A stretch of DNA of 7,664 nt from an uncultured Dehalococcoidia bacterium. GTDB taxonomy: Bacteria; Chloroflexota; Dehalococcoidia; Tepidiformales; Tepidiformaceae. Every line of letters begins with the position of its first letter. Within the stretch, counting starts at the first letter, position 1. Where the stretch lies: the NCBI GenBank assembly GCA_937864275.1, contig CALMIW010000537.1, positions 1 through 7,664 of the forward strand. The letters run 5' to 3'. Shown piece after piece: positions 1 to 6,026 of the stretch. The notes below the pieces were generated by a model. It saw nothing but the letters and a program-made list of their open reading frames with translations. It was not told the origin of the DNA and ran no database searches. A program made the translations under genes and the position numbers.

Positions 1-1205
1 TCCAGGTGCAGCTCGCGACGCGCCCGGCGCCGACGCCCGCCCTCAGCTGGCGCATCATCGAAGTGGGCGCCGCCGGTGGCGTGGTGGTCACGAGCAGCCA
101 CAACCCGTACCACTGGAACGGCATCAAGGTGAAGCCGCACTACGGCGGAAGCGCGAGCCCGGAGATCGTCGCGGACATCGAGCAGCGCGTGCCGGCGATC
201 CTCGCCACACCCGGCGCCGTGAAGCTCGCCCCGGCCACGAGCGACGACATCGAACGGTTCGACCCCATCCCCGGGTACCTGGCCACGCTGGCCGCCAAGG
301 TGGACATCCAGCGCATCAAGTCGGCCGGCCTCCGCGTGGCCGTGGACCCGATGTACGGCGCCGGCGCGGGCTTGTTCGAACAGCTGCTCGCGGGCGGCAA
401 GAGCACCGTCACGGAGATCCACGGCGAGCGGAACCCGGCGTTCCCCGGCATTCGCGCGCCGGAGCCGATCGAATCGAACCTCGGCGAGTTCATGCTGCTC
501 ATGTCCACCGGCCGGTACGACATCGGGATTGCCAACGACGGCGACGCGGACCGGGTCGGGCTCGTGGACGAAAAGGGCAACTACGTCGACCAGTTGCGCG
601 CGTTCGCGCTGCTGGTGAACTACATGCTCGGCGAGCGAAAGCTGCGCGGCCCGGTCGTGAAGTCGGTGACCACGACGAACATGGCGGCGATCCTGGCGAA
701 GCACTACGGGGTCGATCTCTACGAGACGCCCGTCGGGTTCAAGCACATTGGCCCGCTGATGATGGAGAAGGACGCGCTCATCGGCGGCGAAGAGAGCGGC
801 GGCTACGGCTTCCGCGGGCACCTGCCCGAGCGCGACGGCATCCTGGCGGGGCTCTACCTGCTGGATTACGCGGCGGCGACGGGGAAACACCCGTCCGAGC
901 TGCTGGAGCGCGTGTTCCAGATCACCGGCCCGCATTACTACGAGCGTATCGACATCGAACTCGAGCCCGGCTCGAACGAGCGGTTCAAGGGCACGCTCGA
1001 TGCCGCCCGGCCGACCGAGATCGCGGGCCGGCCGGTGCGGAGCTCGGACCGGACGGACGGTTGGCGGTACTTCATCGACGATGGCTGGCTGCTCTTCCGG
1101 CTCTCGGGCACGGAACCGCTGCTGCGCATCTACACCGAAGTGACTTCGAGCACACTGGTCCGCCCGGTGCTCGACGCCGGCAGGCAGATCGCCGGACTGG
1201 CATGA
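1..1205 (+). CDS. Phosphoglucomutase/phosphomannomutase, 5'-truncated
   Basis: Alpha-D-phosphohexomutase that moves phosphate between C1 and C6 of glucose (and/or mannose) in the cytoplasm. The reading frame is open to the left edge and enters the window in mid-domain, so the GTG at 6 is only an internal valine codon. About 80-90 N-terminal residues of this roughly 460-480-aa family are missing. Counting from that valine, four hallmark elements appear in order: the phosphoserine loop TSSHNP (29-34, catalytic Ser31), the metal loop DGDADR (178-183), the sugar-specificity loop GEESGG (261-266), and the C-terminal phosphate-binding segment RLSGTEP (365-371). The GEESGG loop and the following PERDGI fit bacterial/archaeal PGM/PMM proteins better than GlmM, which usually has a GE-SGH loop. 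Its stop overlaps the ATG of the next gene (ATGA), implying translational coupling with the isomerase. Glucose versus mannose preference cannot be settled from sequence. Confidence 0.95.
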   Translation, partial: QVQLATRPAPTPALSWRIIEVGAAGGVVVTSSHNPYHWNGIKVKPHYGGSASPEIVADIEQRVPAILATPGAVKLAPATSDDIERFDPIPGYLATLAAKVDIQRIKSAGLRVAVDPMYGAGAGLFEQLLAGGKSTVTEIHGERNPAFPGIRAPEPIESNLGEFMLLMSTGRYDIGIANDGDADRVGLVDEKGNYVDQLRAFALLVNYMLGERKLRGPVVKSVTTTNMAAILAKHYGVDLYETPVGFKHIGPLMMEKDALIGGEESGGYGFRGHLPERDGILAGLYLLDYAAATGKHPSELLERVFQITGPHYYERIDIELEPGSNERFKGTLDAARPTEIAGRPVRSSDRTDGWRYFIDDGWLLFRLSGTEPLLRIYTEVTSSTLVRPVLDAGRQIAGLA

Positions 1206-2263
1206 CGCTGCTCGACGATCCCGCGGCCTACAGGGTCGACGCCTCGGACATGTTCGGCCACATCGCACGGCTCGGAGACGAGTTCGAACGCGCCTGGCTA
1301 GCCTCGGCCCGGCTCGCGCCTCCGCGCGGAAACTTCGACCAGGTCGTGGTCGCCGCGATGGGCGGTTCGGCTGCCGCAGGCGACTACTTCAGCGCTCACG
1401 CCGCGAAGCAATCGCTGGCGCCTGTGGAGGTGGTGCGCGGCTACACGCTGCCGGGCTACGTGGGGCCGCGGACGCTCGTCATCGCCCTTTCTTATTCTGG
1501 CGGCACCGAAGAGACGCTCTCGTGCTATCGCCAGGCGGCCACGCGCGGCGCGGCGGTCGTGGCGATTTCAACCGGCGGAGAACTGGCGGAACGGGCGAAG
1601 GCCGACGGCGTGCCGTGGCACCCGATCGCCTACGATTCCCCCCCGCGGGCAGCGCTGGGACATTCACTCGCGACGCTGTTGCGGCTTGGTCAGCGGCTCG
1701 GCATGAACGAACTCTGCGGCCCCGACGTCGGCGACGGCGCCGACGCGCATCGCCAACTGGTCCGCGACCACATCGGGGTTGGCGTCCCGGCCGACCGGAA
1801 CGCGGCGAAGCAACTCGCCGAATTGCTCCTCGACGCCGACCCACTGCTCGTGCTGGCCGCGGAGCACCTCGCACCGGTGGGGCGACGGACGAAGAACCAG
1901 TTCGCGGAGAACGCGAAGGTGGCCGCGGCGTTCGAAGAGGTCCCGGAAGCGACGCACAACTTCGTGGTCGGACTCGAAGGGGGCGCGGCCCGCCAACCCA
2001 TTGCCCTGGCATACCAATCTCCGAAGCTGGAAGGGGCGAACCAGCGCCGGTTCGATCTGCTCGCAGGCATCTTCGAGGCTGCGGGCGGAGCGATGGCCGG
2101 GTTGCCCAGCCGGGGCATCTCACGCCTTGGCGACCAGCTGGAAGCGACCGCCTGGGGCGACTACCTCTCCTGCTACCTGGCGGTGCTGCGCGGCATCGAC
2201 CCGACGCCGACGCCGAGCCTGCAACGGGTGCGGGAGGCTATGGCGCGGGAGACGGCGCGGTAG
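1202..2263 (+). CDS. Bifunctional phosphoglucose/phosphomannose isomerase (SIS domains)
   Basis: A 353-aa cytoplasmic protein predicted to interconvert Glc-6-P or Man-6-P with Fru-6-P. The start is the ATG in the ATGA overlap with the mutase stop. The frame is open further upstream to 1061, but that part lies inside the mutase gene and has no family resemblance. The first SIS domain has MGGSAAAGD (53-61) and the sugar-phosphate loop SYSGGTEET (97-105). Arg149 in the PRAALG segment matches the family's active-site arginine. The second half has FAENAK with Glu236 (expected catalytic base) and PEATHN with His252 (ring-opening histidine). The C-terminus has the family GDYLSCYLA...GIDPTP signature (319-336). 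The active-site lysine expected near the C-terminus (Lys298 in the Pyrobaculum enzyme) aligns by eye with Arg344. Length is close to the family's 300-350 aa. The mutase upstream uses its products, supporting a role in sugar-nucleotide supply. Confidence 0.93.
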   Translation: MTLLDDPAAYRVDASDMFGHIARLGDEFERAWLASARLAPPRGNFDQVVVAAMGGSAAAGDYFSAHAAKQSLAPVEVVRGYTLPGYVGPRTLVIALSYSGGTEETLSCYRQAATRGAAVVAISTGGELAERAKADGVPWHPIAYDSPPRAALGHSLATLLRLGQRLGMNELCGPDVGDGADAHRQLVRDHIGVGVPADRNAAKQLAELLLDADPLLVLAAEHLAPVGRRTKNQFAENAKVAAAFEEVPEATHNFVVGLEGGAARQPIALAYQSPKLEGANQRRFDLLAGIFEAAGGAMAGLPSRGISRLGDQLEATAWGDYLSCYLAVLRGIDPTPTPSLQRVREAMARETAR

Positions 2264-2270
2264 GGCGCAG

Positions 2271-2873
2271 ATGCGGTTCCTCGCGCTGGGCGATTCGTAC
2301 ACGATCGGGGAAGCCGTGAGCGAGCCTGAGCGGTGGCCCCTGCAATTGGCGGGGCGCCTGAAGCGGGACGGCATCGAGATCGGCAGCACCGAGATCATCG
2401 CAACCACTGGCTGGACGACCGACGAACTGCGCGATGGTATCGCGGCGGCCGCGCCGGCAGGTCCGTACGACCTCGTCTCTCTCCTCATCGGCGTGAACGA
2501 TCAGTATCGCGGGCACCCTATCGAGGAGTATCGCGAACGGTTCCGGGAATTGCTGGGGACGGCGACCGTCCTGGCAGGAGGGCGGCCGGGCCACGTGCTC
2601 GTGCTCTCGATCCCGGACTGGGGCGTGACGCCGTTCGCGGAAGGCCGCGACCGGACCCGGGTCGGACGCGAGATCGACGCATTCAACGCGGTGAACCGCG
2701 ACGAGACCGCGATGGCAGGCGCCTGCTACATCGACGTGACGGCGGATTCCCGCCGCGCCGCAACCGAGCCGGAGATGCTGGCGGACGACGGCCTGCATCC
2801 ATCGGGAGTGATGTACGGAGAGTGGGCCGAGCTTGCGCTCCCGGTGGCGAAAGAAGCACTGCTGGGCGCCTGA
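2271..2873 (+). CDS. SGNH/GDSL-family hydrolase (esterase-like)
   Basis: A 200-aa serine hydrolase of the SGNH superfamily. Block I is LALGDSYT with nucleophile Ser9. The block II glycine is probably Gly47 in TTGWTTDEL. Block III is IGVND with oxyanion Asn76. Block V is DGLHPS with Asp173 and His176 completing the triad. There is no signal peptide or lipobox, so it should be cytoplasmic. The segments LLIGVNDQYRG and SIPDWGVTPFA are very typical of one widespread small GDSL esterase subfamily of undefined substrate, also common in Bacteroidota. The start is the first ATG after the isomerase stop (7-nt gap), and block I begins at residue 4, so no longer N-terminus is expected. The upstream GGGCG is at best a weak ribosome site, so expression probably depends on read-through from the isomerase. 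Substrate is unknown; acyl or acetyl esters are typical for the fold. Confidence 0.93.
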   Translation: MRFLALGDSYTIGEAVSEPERWPLQLAGRLKRDGIEIGSTEIIATTGWTTDELRDGIAAAAPAGPYDLVSLLIGVNDQYRGHPIEEYRERFRELLGTATVLAGGRPGHVLVLSIPDWGVTPFAEGRDRTRVGREIDAFNAVNRDETAMAGACYIDVTADSRRAATEPEMLADDGLHPSGVMYGEWAELALPVAKEALLGA

Positions 2874-2879
2874 CAGGCG
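2867..2879. other. Odd-length perfect inverted repeat over the SGNH hydrolase stop codon
   Basis: CGCCTG and CAGGCG are exact reverse complements around a single central A that belongs to the TGA stop. As RNA it can form a 5-bp GC-rich stem with a 3-nt loop on either strand. It lies at the convergent junction with the minus-strand gene whose stop is at 2892. No T-run follows on either strand, so it is not a classical intrinsic terminator. It may be a short bidirectional pause or end-protection element, or chance in GC-rich DNA. Confidence 0.3.
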
Positions 2880-2891
2880 AACGGCCGGTTG

Positions 2892-3533
2892 CTACGCGCG
2901 GCTGGCGATGTACTCCATCGTGCGGCGGTACTGGTCTTCTTCGATATGGCCCGCCGACATCAGGTAGTTCGCGATCTGTTCGAGCGTGAGGATGGCGACG
3001 AGGGTGATGCCGGCGTTCTTGAGGGCCTGGCGGCCGCCCTCCTGGCGGTCGATGAGCGTGACGGCATCGCGGACGACGAGGCCGGCCTCACTGAGCGTCG
3101 CTGCAGTCTGAAGGATGCTGCCGCCGCCCGTGATCAGGTCGTCGATGATCAGACAACTCTGGCCGCGGACGTAGATGCCTTCGATGACGTCGGCCTTGTC
3201 GGTCGCCGGAGGGTGAATGTAGATCATCGGGGTGTTCACGCTGAGCGAAAACGCGGTGGCGACGTGGAGGCCACCGAACGGGACGCCGGCGACCAGCGTG
3301 AACGGCTGGACGTGCGGGTTGCGCATGGACATCAGCGCTTCCAGCTCTTCTTTGATGATCCTGGCGCACCGGGCAAGCGCCTTCGGGTTGCTGATGAGCC
3401 GCCGCAGGTTGACGTAGATCGGCGAATGGACGGAGGTGCGTCCAAGGGTGAAATCCCCGAAGCCGATGGCGTCGAGCTTCCAGAGTTCTTCGGCAAGCCA
3501 GAGGTTGCCGGCTGGTTTGGTCGTCTTAGTCAA
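2892..3533 (-). CDS. pyrE: Orotate phosphoribosyltransferase-family protein
   Basis: A 213-aa type I phosphoribosyltransferase, predicted to make orotidine 5'-phosphate from orotate and PRPP in pyrimidine synthesis. The N-terminal FGDFTL...SPIYVNLR (25-44) is the orotate PRTase signature. VAGVPFGGLHVAT (81-93) resembles the eukaryotic UMP-synthase PRTase version of this segment. CLIIDDLITGGGS (127-139) is the PRPP motif with Asp131/Asp132. DRQEGG (162-167) carries the orotate-binding Arg163. The mobile catalytic loop, normally RKE-K-H/YG with essential lysines, reads IHPPATDKAD (106-115) and lacks them. The lysine usual after FTL is also absent (Gly31). The start is TTG: the frame has no ATG or GTG between it and an upstream in-frame stop, and a GGAG lies 7 nt before it. 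No other pyrimidine genes are nearby. The family is secure; normal OPRT activity is less certain because of the loop. Confidence 0.87.
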   Translation of the reverse strand: MTKTTKPAGNLWLAEELWKLDAIGFGDFTLGRTSVHSPIYVNLRRLISNPKALARCARIIKEELEALMSMRNPHVQPFTLVAGVPFGGLHVATAFSLSVNTPMIYIHPPATDKADVIEGIYVRGQSCLIIDDLITGGGSILQTAATLSEAGLVVRDAVTLIDRQEGGRQALKNAGITLVAILTLEQIANYLMSAGHIEEDQYRRTMEYIASRA

Positions 3534-3540
3534 AGTGACA

Positions 3541-3544
3541 CTCC
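3541..3544 (-). promoter_or_regulatory. Ribosome binding site (GGAG) supporting the TTG start of pyrE
   Basis: Read on the minus strand, GGAG is followed by 7 nt and then TTG. It is one of only two clear Shine-Dalgarno sequences in the window and decides the start, since no ATG or GTG is available in this frame. Confidence 0.6.
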
Positions 3545-3595
3545 GGGGAAGTTCGGACGCAAGCGCCTGAGGGGTAGGCGCGGATCGTACTCCCC

Positions 3596-3624
3596 TTTCT
3601 CTTGGTTTCCGTGTTATGTGTCAA
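3596..3624 (-). promoter_or_regulatory. Candidate sigma-70-type promoter for pyrE
   Basis: On the minus strand a perfect TTGACA (3624 to 3619) is followed after the optimal 17 nt by a poor -10 hexamer, GAGAAA (3601 to 3596, three of six matches). It sits in the 121-nt gap between the 2-hydroxyacid dehydrogenase and pyrE and would give a leader of roughly 55 nt. A 5-bp arm pair, AGGGG/CCCCT (3570-3574 and 3592-3596), lies in that leader. The -35 is striking in such GC-rich DNA but the -10 is weak, so this is tentative. Confidence 0.33.
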
Positions 3625-3654
3625 GTTTGGGGCCGACTCGGGTGCATCCGGGAA

Positions 3655-4614
3655 TCAGTTCACCGGGTTGATCGGCGGGCGGCCAGCGAGGACTTCGATG
3701 ATGTTGGCGGCGGCCATGTCGGCCATCTTCGAGCGGGTGGCGAGACTGGCGCTCGCGATGTGGGGCGTGATGACGACGTTCGGGAACGAAAAGAGCGGGT
3801 TGTCGAGCGGGAGAGGCTCGGGGTCGGTGACATCGAGGGCGGCGCCCGCGATGGCGCCCGCGCGGAGGGCGGCGATGAGCGCGGCCTGGTCGACGACCTG
3901 GCCGCGCGCGGTGTTCACGAGGATCGCGGAGCGCTTCATCAGGCTGAACTCGCGCGAACCGATCATGCCGCGCGTCTCGGCGTTCAGCGGAGTATGCAGC
4001 GAGACGAAGTCGCTCTGCTGCAGCAGCGCCTCGAGCGGCATGAATTCGCAGCCGAGGCGGTCTTCGGCCTCGAGCTTGCGGGTTCGGCTGGCGTAGAGCA
4101 CGCGCATCTCGAAGCCGCGGGCGCGGCGCGCCATGGCTTCGCCGATTTCACCGAGTCCGACGACCCCCAGTGTCGCCCGGAAGACGTCCTGGCCCAGGAA
4201 GCCGGTCGGCGACCAGGTGGTCCAGCCGCCCGCGCGGGTATCGCGGTCGCCGGCGACGACGTTTCGGGCTGCAGCCATCAGCAGGGCGAAGGCCATGTCG
4301 GCGGTCGTCTCGGCGAGGACGCCGGGCGTGTTCGTGACCCGGATGCCGCGGCTCGCTGCTTCGGCGGGGTCGATATTGTCATAGCCGACGGCCATATTCG
4401 CGACGACCTTGAGGTCCGGCGCGCCATCCAGCATGGCCGGCGTGACGCGATCCACGACCATGGTCATCGCCGCAGCGGAAGCGGCGAGTTTGGCGGCGAG
4501 CGCCTCCGGCGGCGGGGGCGACGCTTCGGGCCAGATGTCTACTTCGTGACCGGCGGAGCGGAGCGTTTCCACTGCGCCGCCCGGTATCGCGCGAGTGATG
4601 AAGACGTTCGCCAT
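3655..4614 (-). CDS. D-2-hydroxyacid dehydrogenase (glyoxylate/hydroxypyruvate reductase type)
   Basis: A 319-aa cytoplasmic oxidoreductase predicted to reduce glyoxylate or hydroxypyruvate to glycolate or D-glycerate. The substrate-domain loop is NMAVGYDNID (73-82). The nucleotide-binding glycine motif is GLGEIG (153-158), followed by SRTRK (176-180) after the second strand, which suggests NADPH preference. Catalytic residues are Arg237 (NTARG), Glu266 (DPEPL) and His285 (TPHIAS). The Arg-Glu-His set and 319-aa length match the glyoxylate reductase/GyaR-GRHPR branch. The frame stays open to 4728, but MANVFITRAIP at 4614 is where family members begin, and the extension would run into the divergent glutamate dehydrogenase gene. 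No convincing ribosome site precedes this ATG, so it may be leaderless or poorly translated. Other D-2-hydroxyacid substrates cannot be excluded. Confidence 0.93.
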   Translation of the reverse strand: MANVFITRAIPGGAVETLRSAGHEVDIWPEASPPPPEALAAKLAASAAAMTMVVDRVTPAMLDGAPDLKVVANMAVGYDNIDPAEAASRGIRVTNTPGVLAETTADMAFALLMAAARNVVAGDRDTRAGGWTTWSPTGFLGQDVFRATLGVVGLGEIGEAMARRARGFEMRVLYASRTRKLEAEDRLGCEFMPLEALLQQSDFVSLHTPLNAETRGMIGSREFSLMKRSAILVNTARGQVVDQAALIAALRAGAIAGAALDVTDPEPLPLDNPLFSFPNVVITPHIASASLATRSKMADMAAANIIEVLAGRPPINPVN

Positions 4615-4720
4615 GGCGCCACAGTCTGGTGGGAAGCCGGAAAATGCACCAGCGCCGGCTGACGCGAAGGTGGGCGTGAAGGCGTGTATCGTGACGGCAT
4701 CATCCTTCGAGCGAGCACGC
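4615..4720. promoter_or_regulatory. Divergent intergenic region between the 2-hydroxyacid and glutamate dehydrogenases
   Basis: These 106 nt separate two divergently transcribed genes and must hold both promoters if my starts are right. On the plus strand TATCGT (4687-4692) is a possible -10, but no good -35 sits at normal spacing. No convincing promoter is visible on the minus strand. Both strands are open across this region, so start placement affects its length. I saw no clear operator palindrome. Confidence 0.45.
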
Positions 4721-5974
4721 ATGACCACGGCACCTGCTTCACCTTCTCCTTCGGAGTCAGTCCTCCAGTCCGTCTACGAATCGGCCGGGCGCCTGAATAC
4801 CAGTCCCGAAGTCATCGACCTGTTGAGTTCGTCCTGGCGGGAGGTTCGGGCGCAGATCCCGGTGCGGATGGACAACCGCAAGCTGCAGATCTTCGAGGGA
4901 TACCGCGTGCAGCACAACGGCGCGCGCGGACCTTACAAGGGCGGCGTGCGCTTCCATCCCAAGGCGGACCTGGACGAGGTGCGCGCGCTCGCGATGCTGA
5001 TGACCTACAAGTGCGCGCTGATGGACCTGCCGTTCGGCGGGGCGAAAGGCGGCGTGATGTGCGACCCGACGCGCATGAGCGAGACGGAGTTGAACCGGCT
5101 GACGCGCGCGTATACGCAGCACATCGGGATGGTGCTGGGCATCGCCCGGGATATCCCGGCTCCGGACATGGGCACAAACGCCCAAACCATGGCCTGGATG
5201 ATGGACGCCTACGGGCAGCGATACGGGTACACGCCCGGCATCGTGACGGGGAAGCCGGTGGAATTGGGCGGGAGCTTCGGGCGCGACCAGGCGACCGGCC
5301 GCGGCGTGGCGACCTGTATGCGCGAGTACGCCGCACTGGAGAGCACCAATCCCAGGGACCTCAGGGTCGTCGTCCAGGGCTACGGGAACGTGGGTTCGTG
5401 GACCGCCCGGGTGGCGCACGAGATGGGCTTCACCATCATCGGCGTGAGCGACATCAAGGGCGGTGTGTTCAACAAGGACGGCATCGACATCGCCGCGCTG
5501 GACCGGTGGTTCGGCGTTGCCGGGAGCGTCGCGGGATTTGATGCGGCGGAGCCGGTGACGAACGAAGACCTGCTGGAACTCGAATGCGACTACCTCGTAC
5601 CGGCAGCACTCGGTGAGGTGATCACCGGCGAGAACGCCCCGAACATCCGCGCGCGCGCGGTCATCGAGGCGGCGAACCACCCGGTGACGCCGTCCGGCGA
5701 CGAAGTGCTCGCGAAGAGGGGGATCCCCGTGCTGCCCGACGTGCTGGTGAACGCCGGCGGCGTGACGGTCTCCTACTTCGAGTGGACGCAAAACATCCAG
5801 CAGTTCCGCTGGCCGCTGGAGACGGTGCTCGCCGAACTCGAGAAGCGGATGGTCGCGACCTTCCGCGACCTGATGGCACGATCGGCGAAGGACGGGACGA
5901 CACTCCGGCAGGCGGCGTTCGATATCTCGCTGGAGAAGGTTGCCAGGGCCATCCTCCTTCGCGGATTCGTGTGA
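4721..5974 (+). CDS. gdhA: Glutamate dehydrogenase
   Basis: A 417-aa cytoplasmic Glu/Leu/Phe/Val dehydrogenase, predicted to interconvert 2-oxoglutarate plus ammonia with glutamate. The N-terminal catalytic domain has GPYKGGVRFHP (70-80, Lys73), MTYK (94-97, Lys97), PFGGAKGG (104-111, catalytic Lys109) and IPAPDMGTNAQTM (145-157, catalytic Asp149). The Rossmann domain has VQGYGNVG (218-225), with Asp244 in VSDIKGG at the end of the second strand. The EAANHP segment (316-321) and the later YFEWTQNIQQFRW resemble the plant/short-chain bacterial hexameric GDH group of about 410-420 aa. The start is the ATG at 4721, because conserved sequence begins about 40 residues later and the longer frame from 4595 would overlap the divergent gene. 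An in-frame GTG at 4676 behind AAGGTG is a less likely alternative. The ribosome site is weak. The gene is followed after 52 nt by an MFS transporter. NAD versus NADP use is not settled. Confidence 0.95.
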   Translation: MTTAPASPSPSESVLQSVYESAGRLNTSPEVIDLLSSSWREVRAQIPVRMDNRKLQIFEGYRVQHNGARGPYKGGVRFHPKADLDEVRALAMLMTYKCALMDLPFGGAKGGVMCDPTRMSETELNRLTRAYTQHIGMVLGIARDIPAPDMGTNAQTMAWMMDAYGQRYGYTPGIVTGKPVELGGSFGRDQATGRGVATCMREYAALESTNPRDLRVVVQGYGNVGSWTARVAHEMGFTIIGVSDIKGGVFNKDGIDIAALDRWFGVAGSVAGFDAAEPVTNEDLLELECDYLVPAALGEVITGENAPNIRARAVIEAANHPVTPSGDEVLAKRGIPVLPDVLVNAGGVTVSYFEWTQNIQQFRWPLETVLAELEKRMVATFRDLMARSAKDGTTLRQAAFDISLEKVARAILLRGFV

Positions 5975-5981
5975 CATCCGC

Positions 5982-6005
5982 CCGCTGCATTGGTGAATCC
6001 AGCGG
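5982..6005 (+). other. Intergenic hairpin between gdhA and the MFS gene
   Basis: CCGCTG (5982-5987) and CAGCGG (6000-6005) are perfect complements. Inside them a C/C mismatch is followed by a further ATT/AAT pairing around a GGTG loop, giving a 6+3-bp stem. The 6-nt direct repeat CATCCG brackets it at 5975-5980 and 6006-6011. No T-run follows, so it is not a standard intrinsic terminator. It may attenuate or stabilise the transcript between the two genes. Confidence 0.4.
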
Positions 6006-6014
6006 CATCCGATT

Positions 6015-6018
6015 AGGA
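6015..6018 (+). promoter_or_regulatory. Ribosome binding site (AGGA) of the MFS gene
   Basis: AGGA lies 8 nt before the ATG at 6027 and fixes that start. It lies at the edge of a 4-bp inverted repeat (ATCC 6007-6010, GGAT 6016-6019) that could weakly mask it. Confidence 0.6.
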
Positions 6019-6026
6019 TCGTCGCA

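Noticed and set aside
6..8. GTG at the left edge as a real start of the mutase.
   Set aside because: The frame continues to the window edge and the N-terminal part of domain I would be missing; it is an internal valine codon.
1061..1201. N-terminal extension of the isomerase to an upstream ATG.
   Set aside because: It lies wholly inside the mutase gene in another frame and has no family homology; the ATGA start at 1202 gives the normal length.
3570..3600. AGGGG/CCCCT arms followed by a pyrimidine-rich run on the plus strand as an intrinsic terminator.
   Set aside because: The stem is only 5 bp with a 17-nt interior, the tract is mixed C/T, and no plus-strand gene ends before it.
3616..4662. 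A 348-codon plus-strand frame across the 2-hydroxyacid dehydrogenase.
   Set aside because: Antisense shadow with Gly/Arg/Asp-rich composition and no family features.
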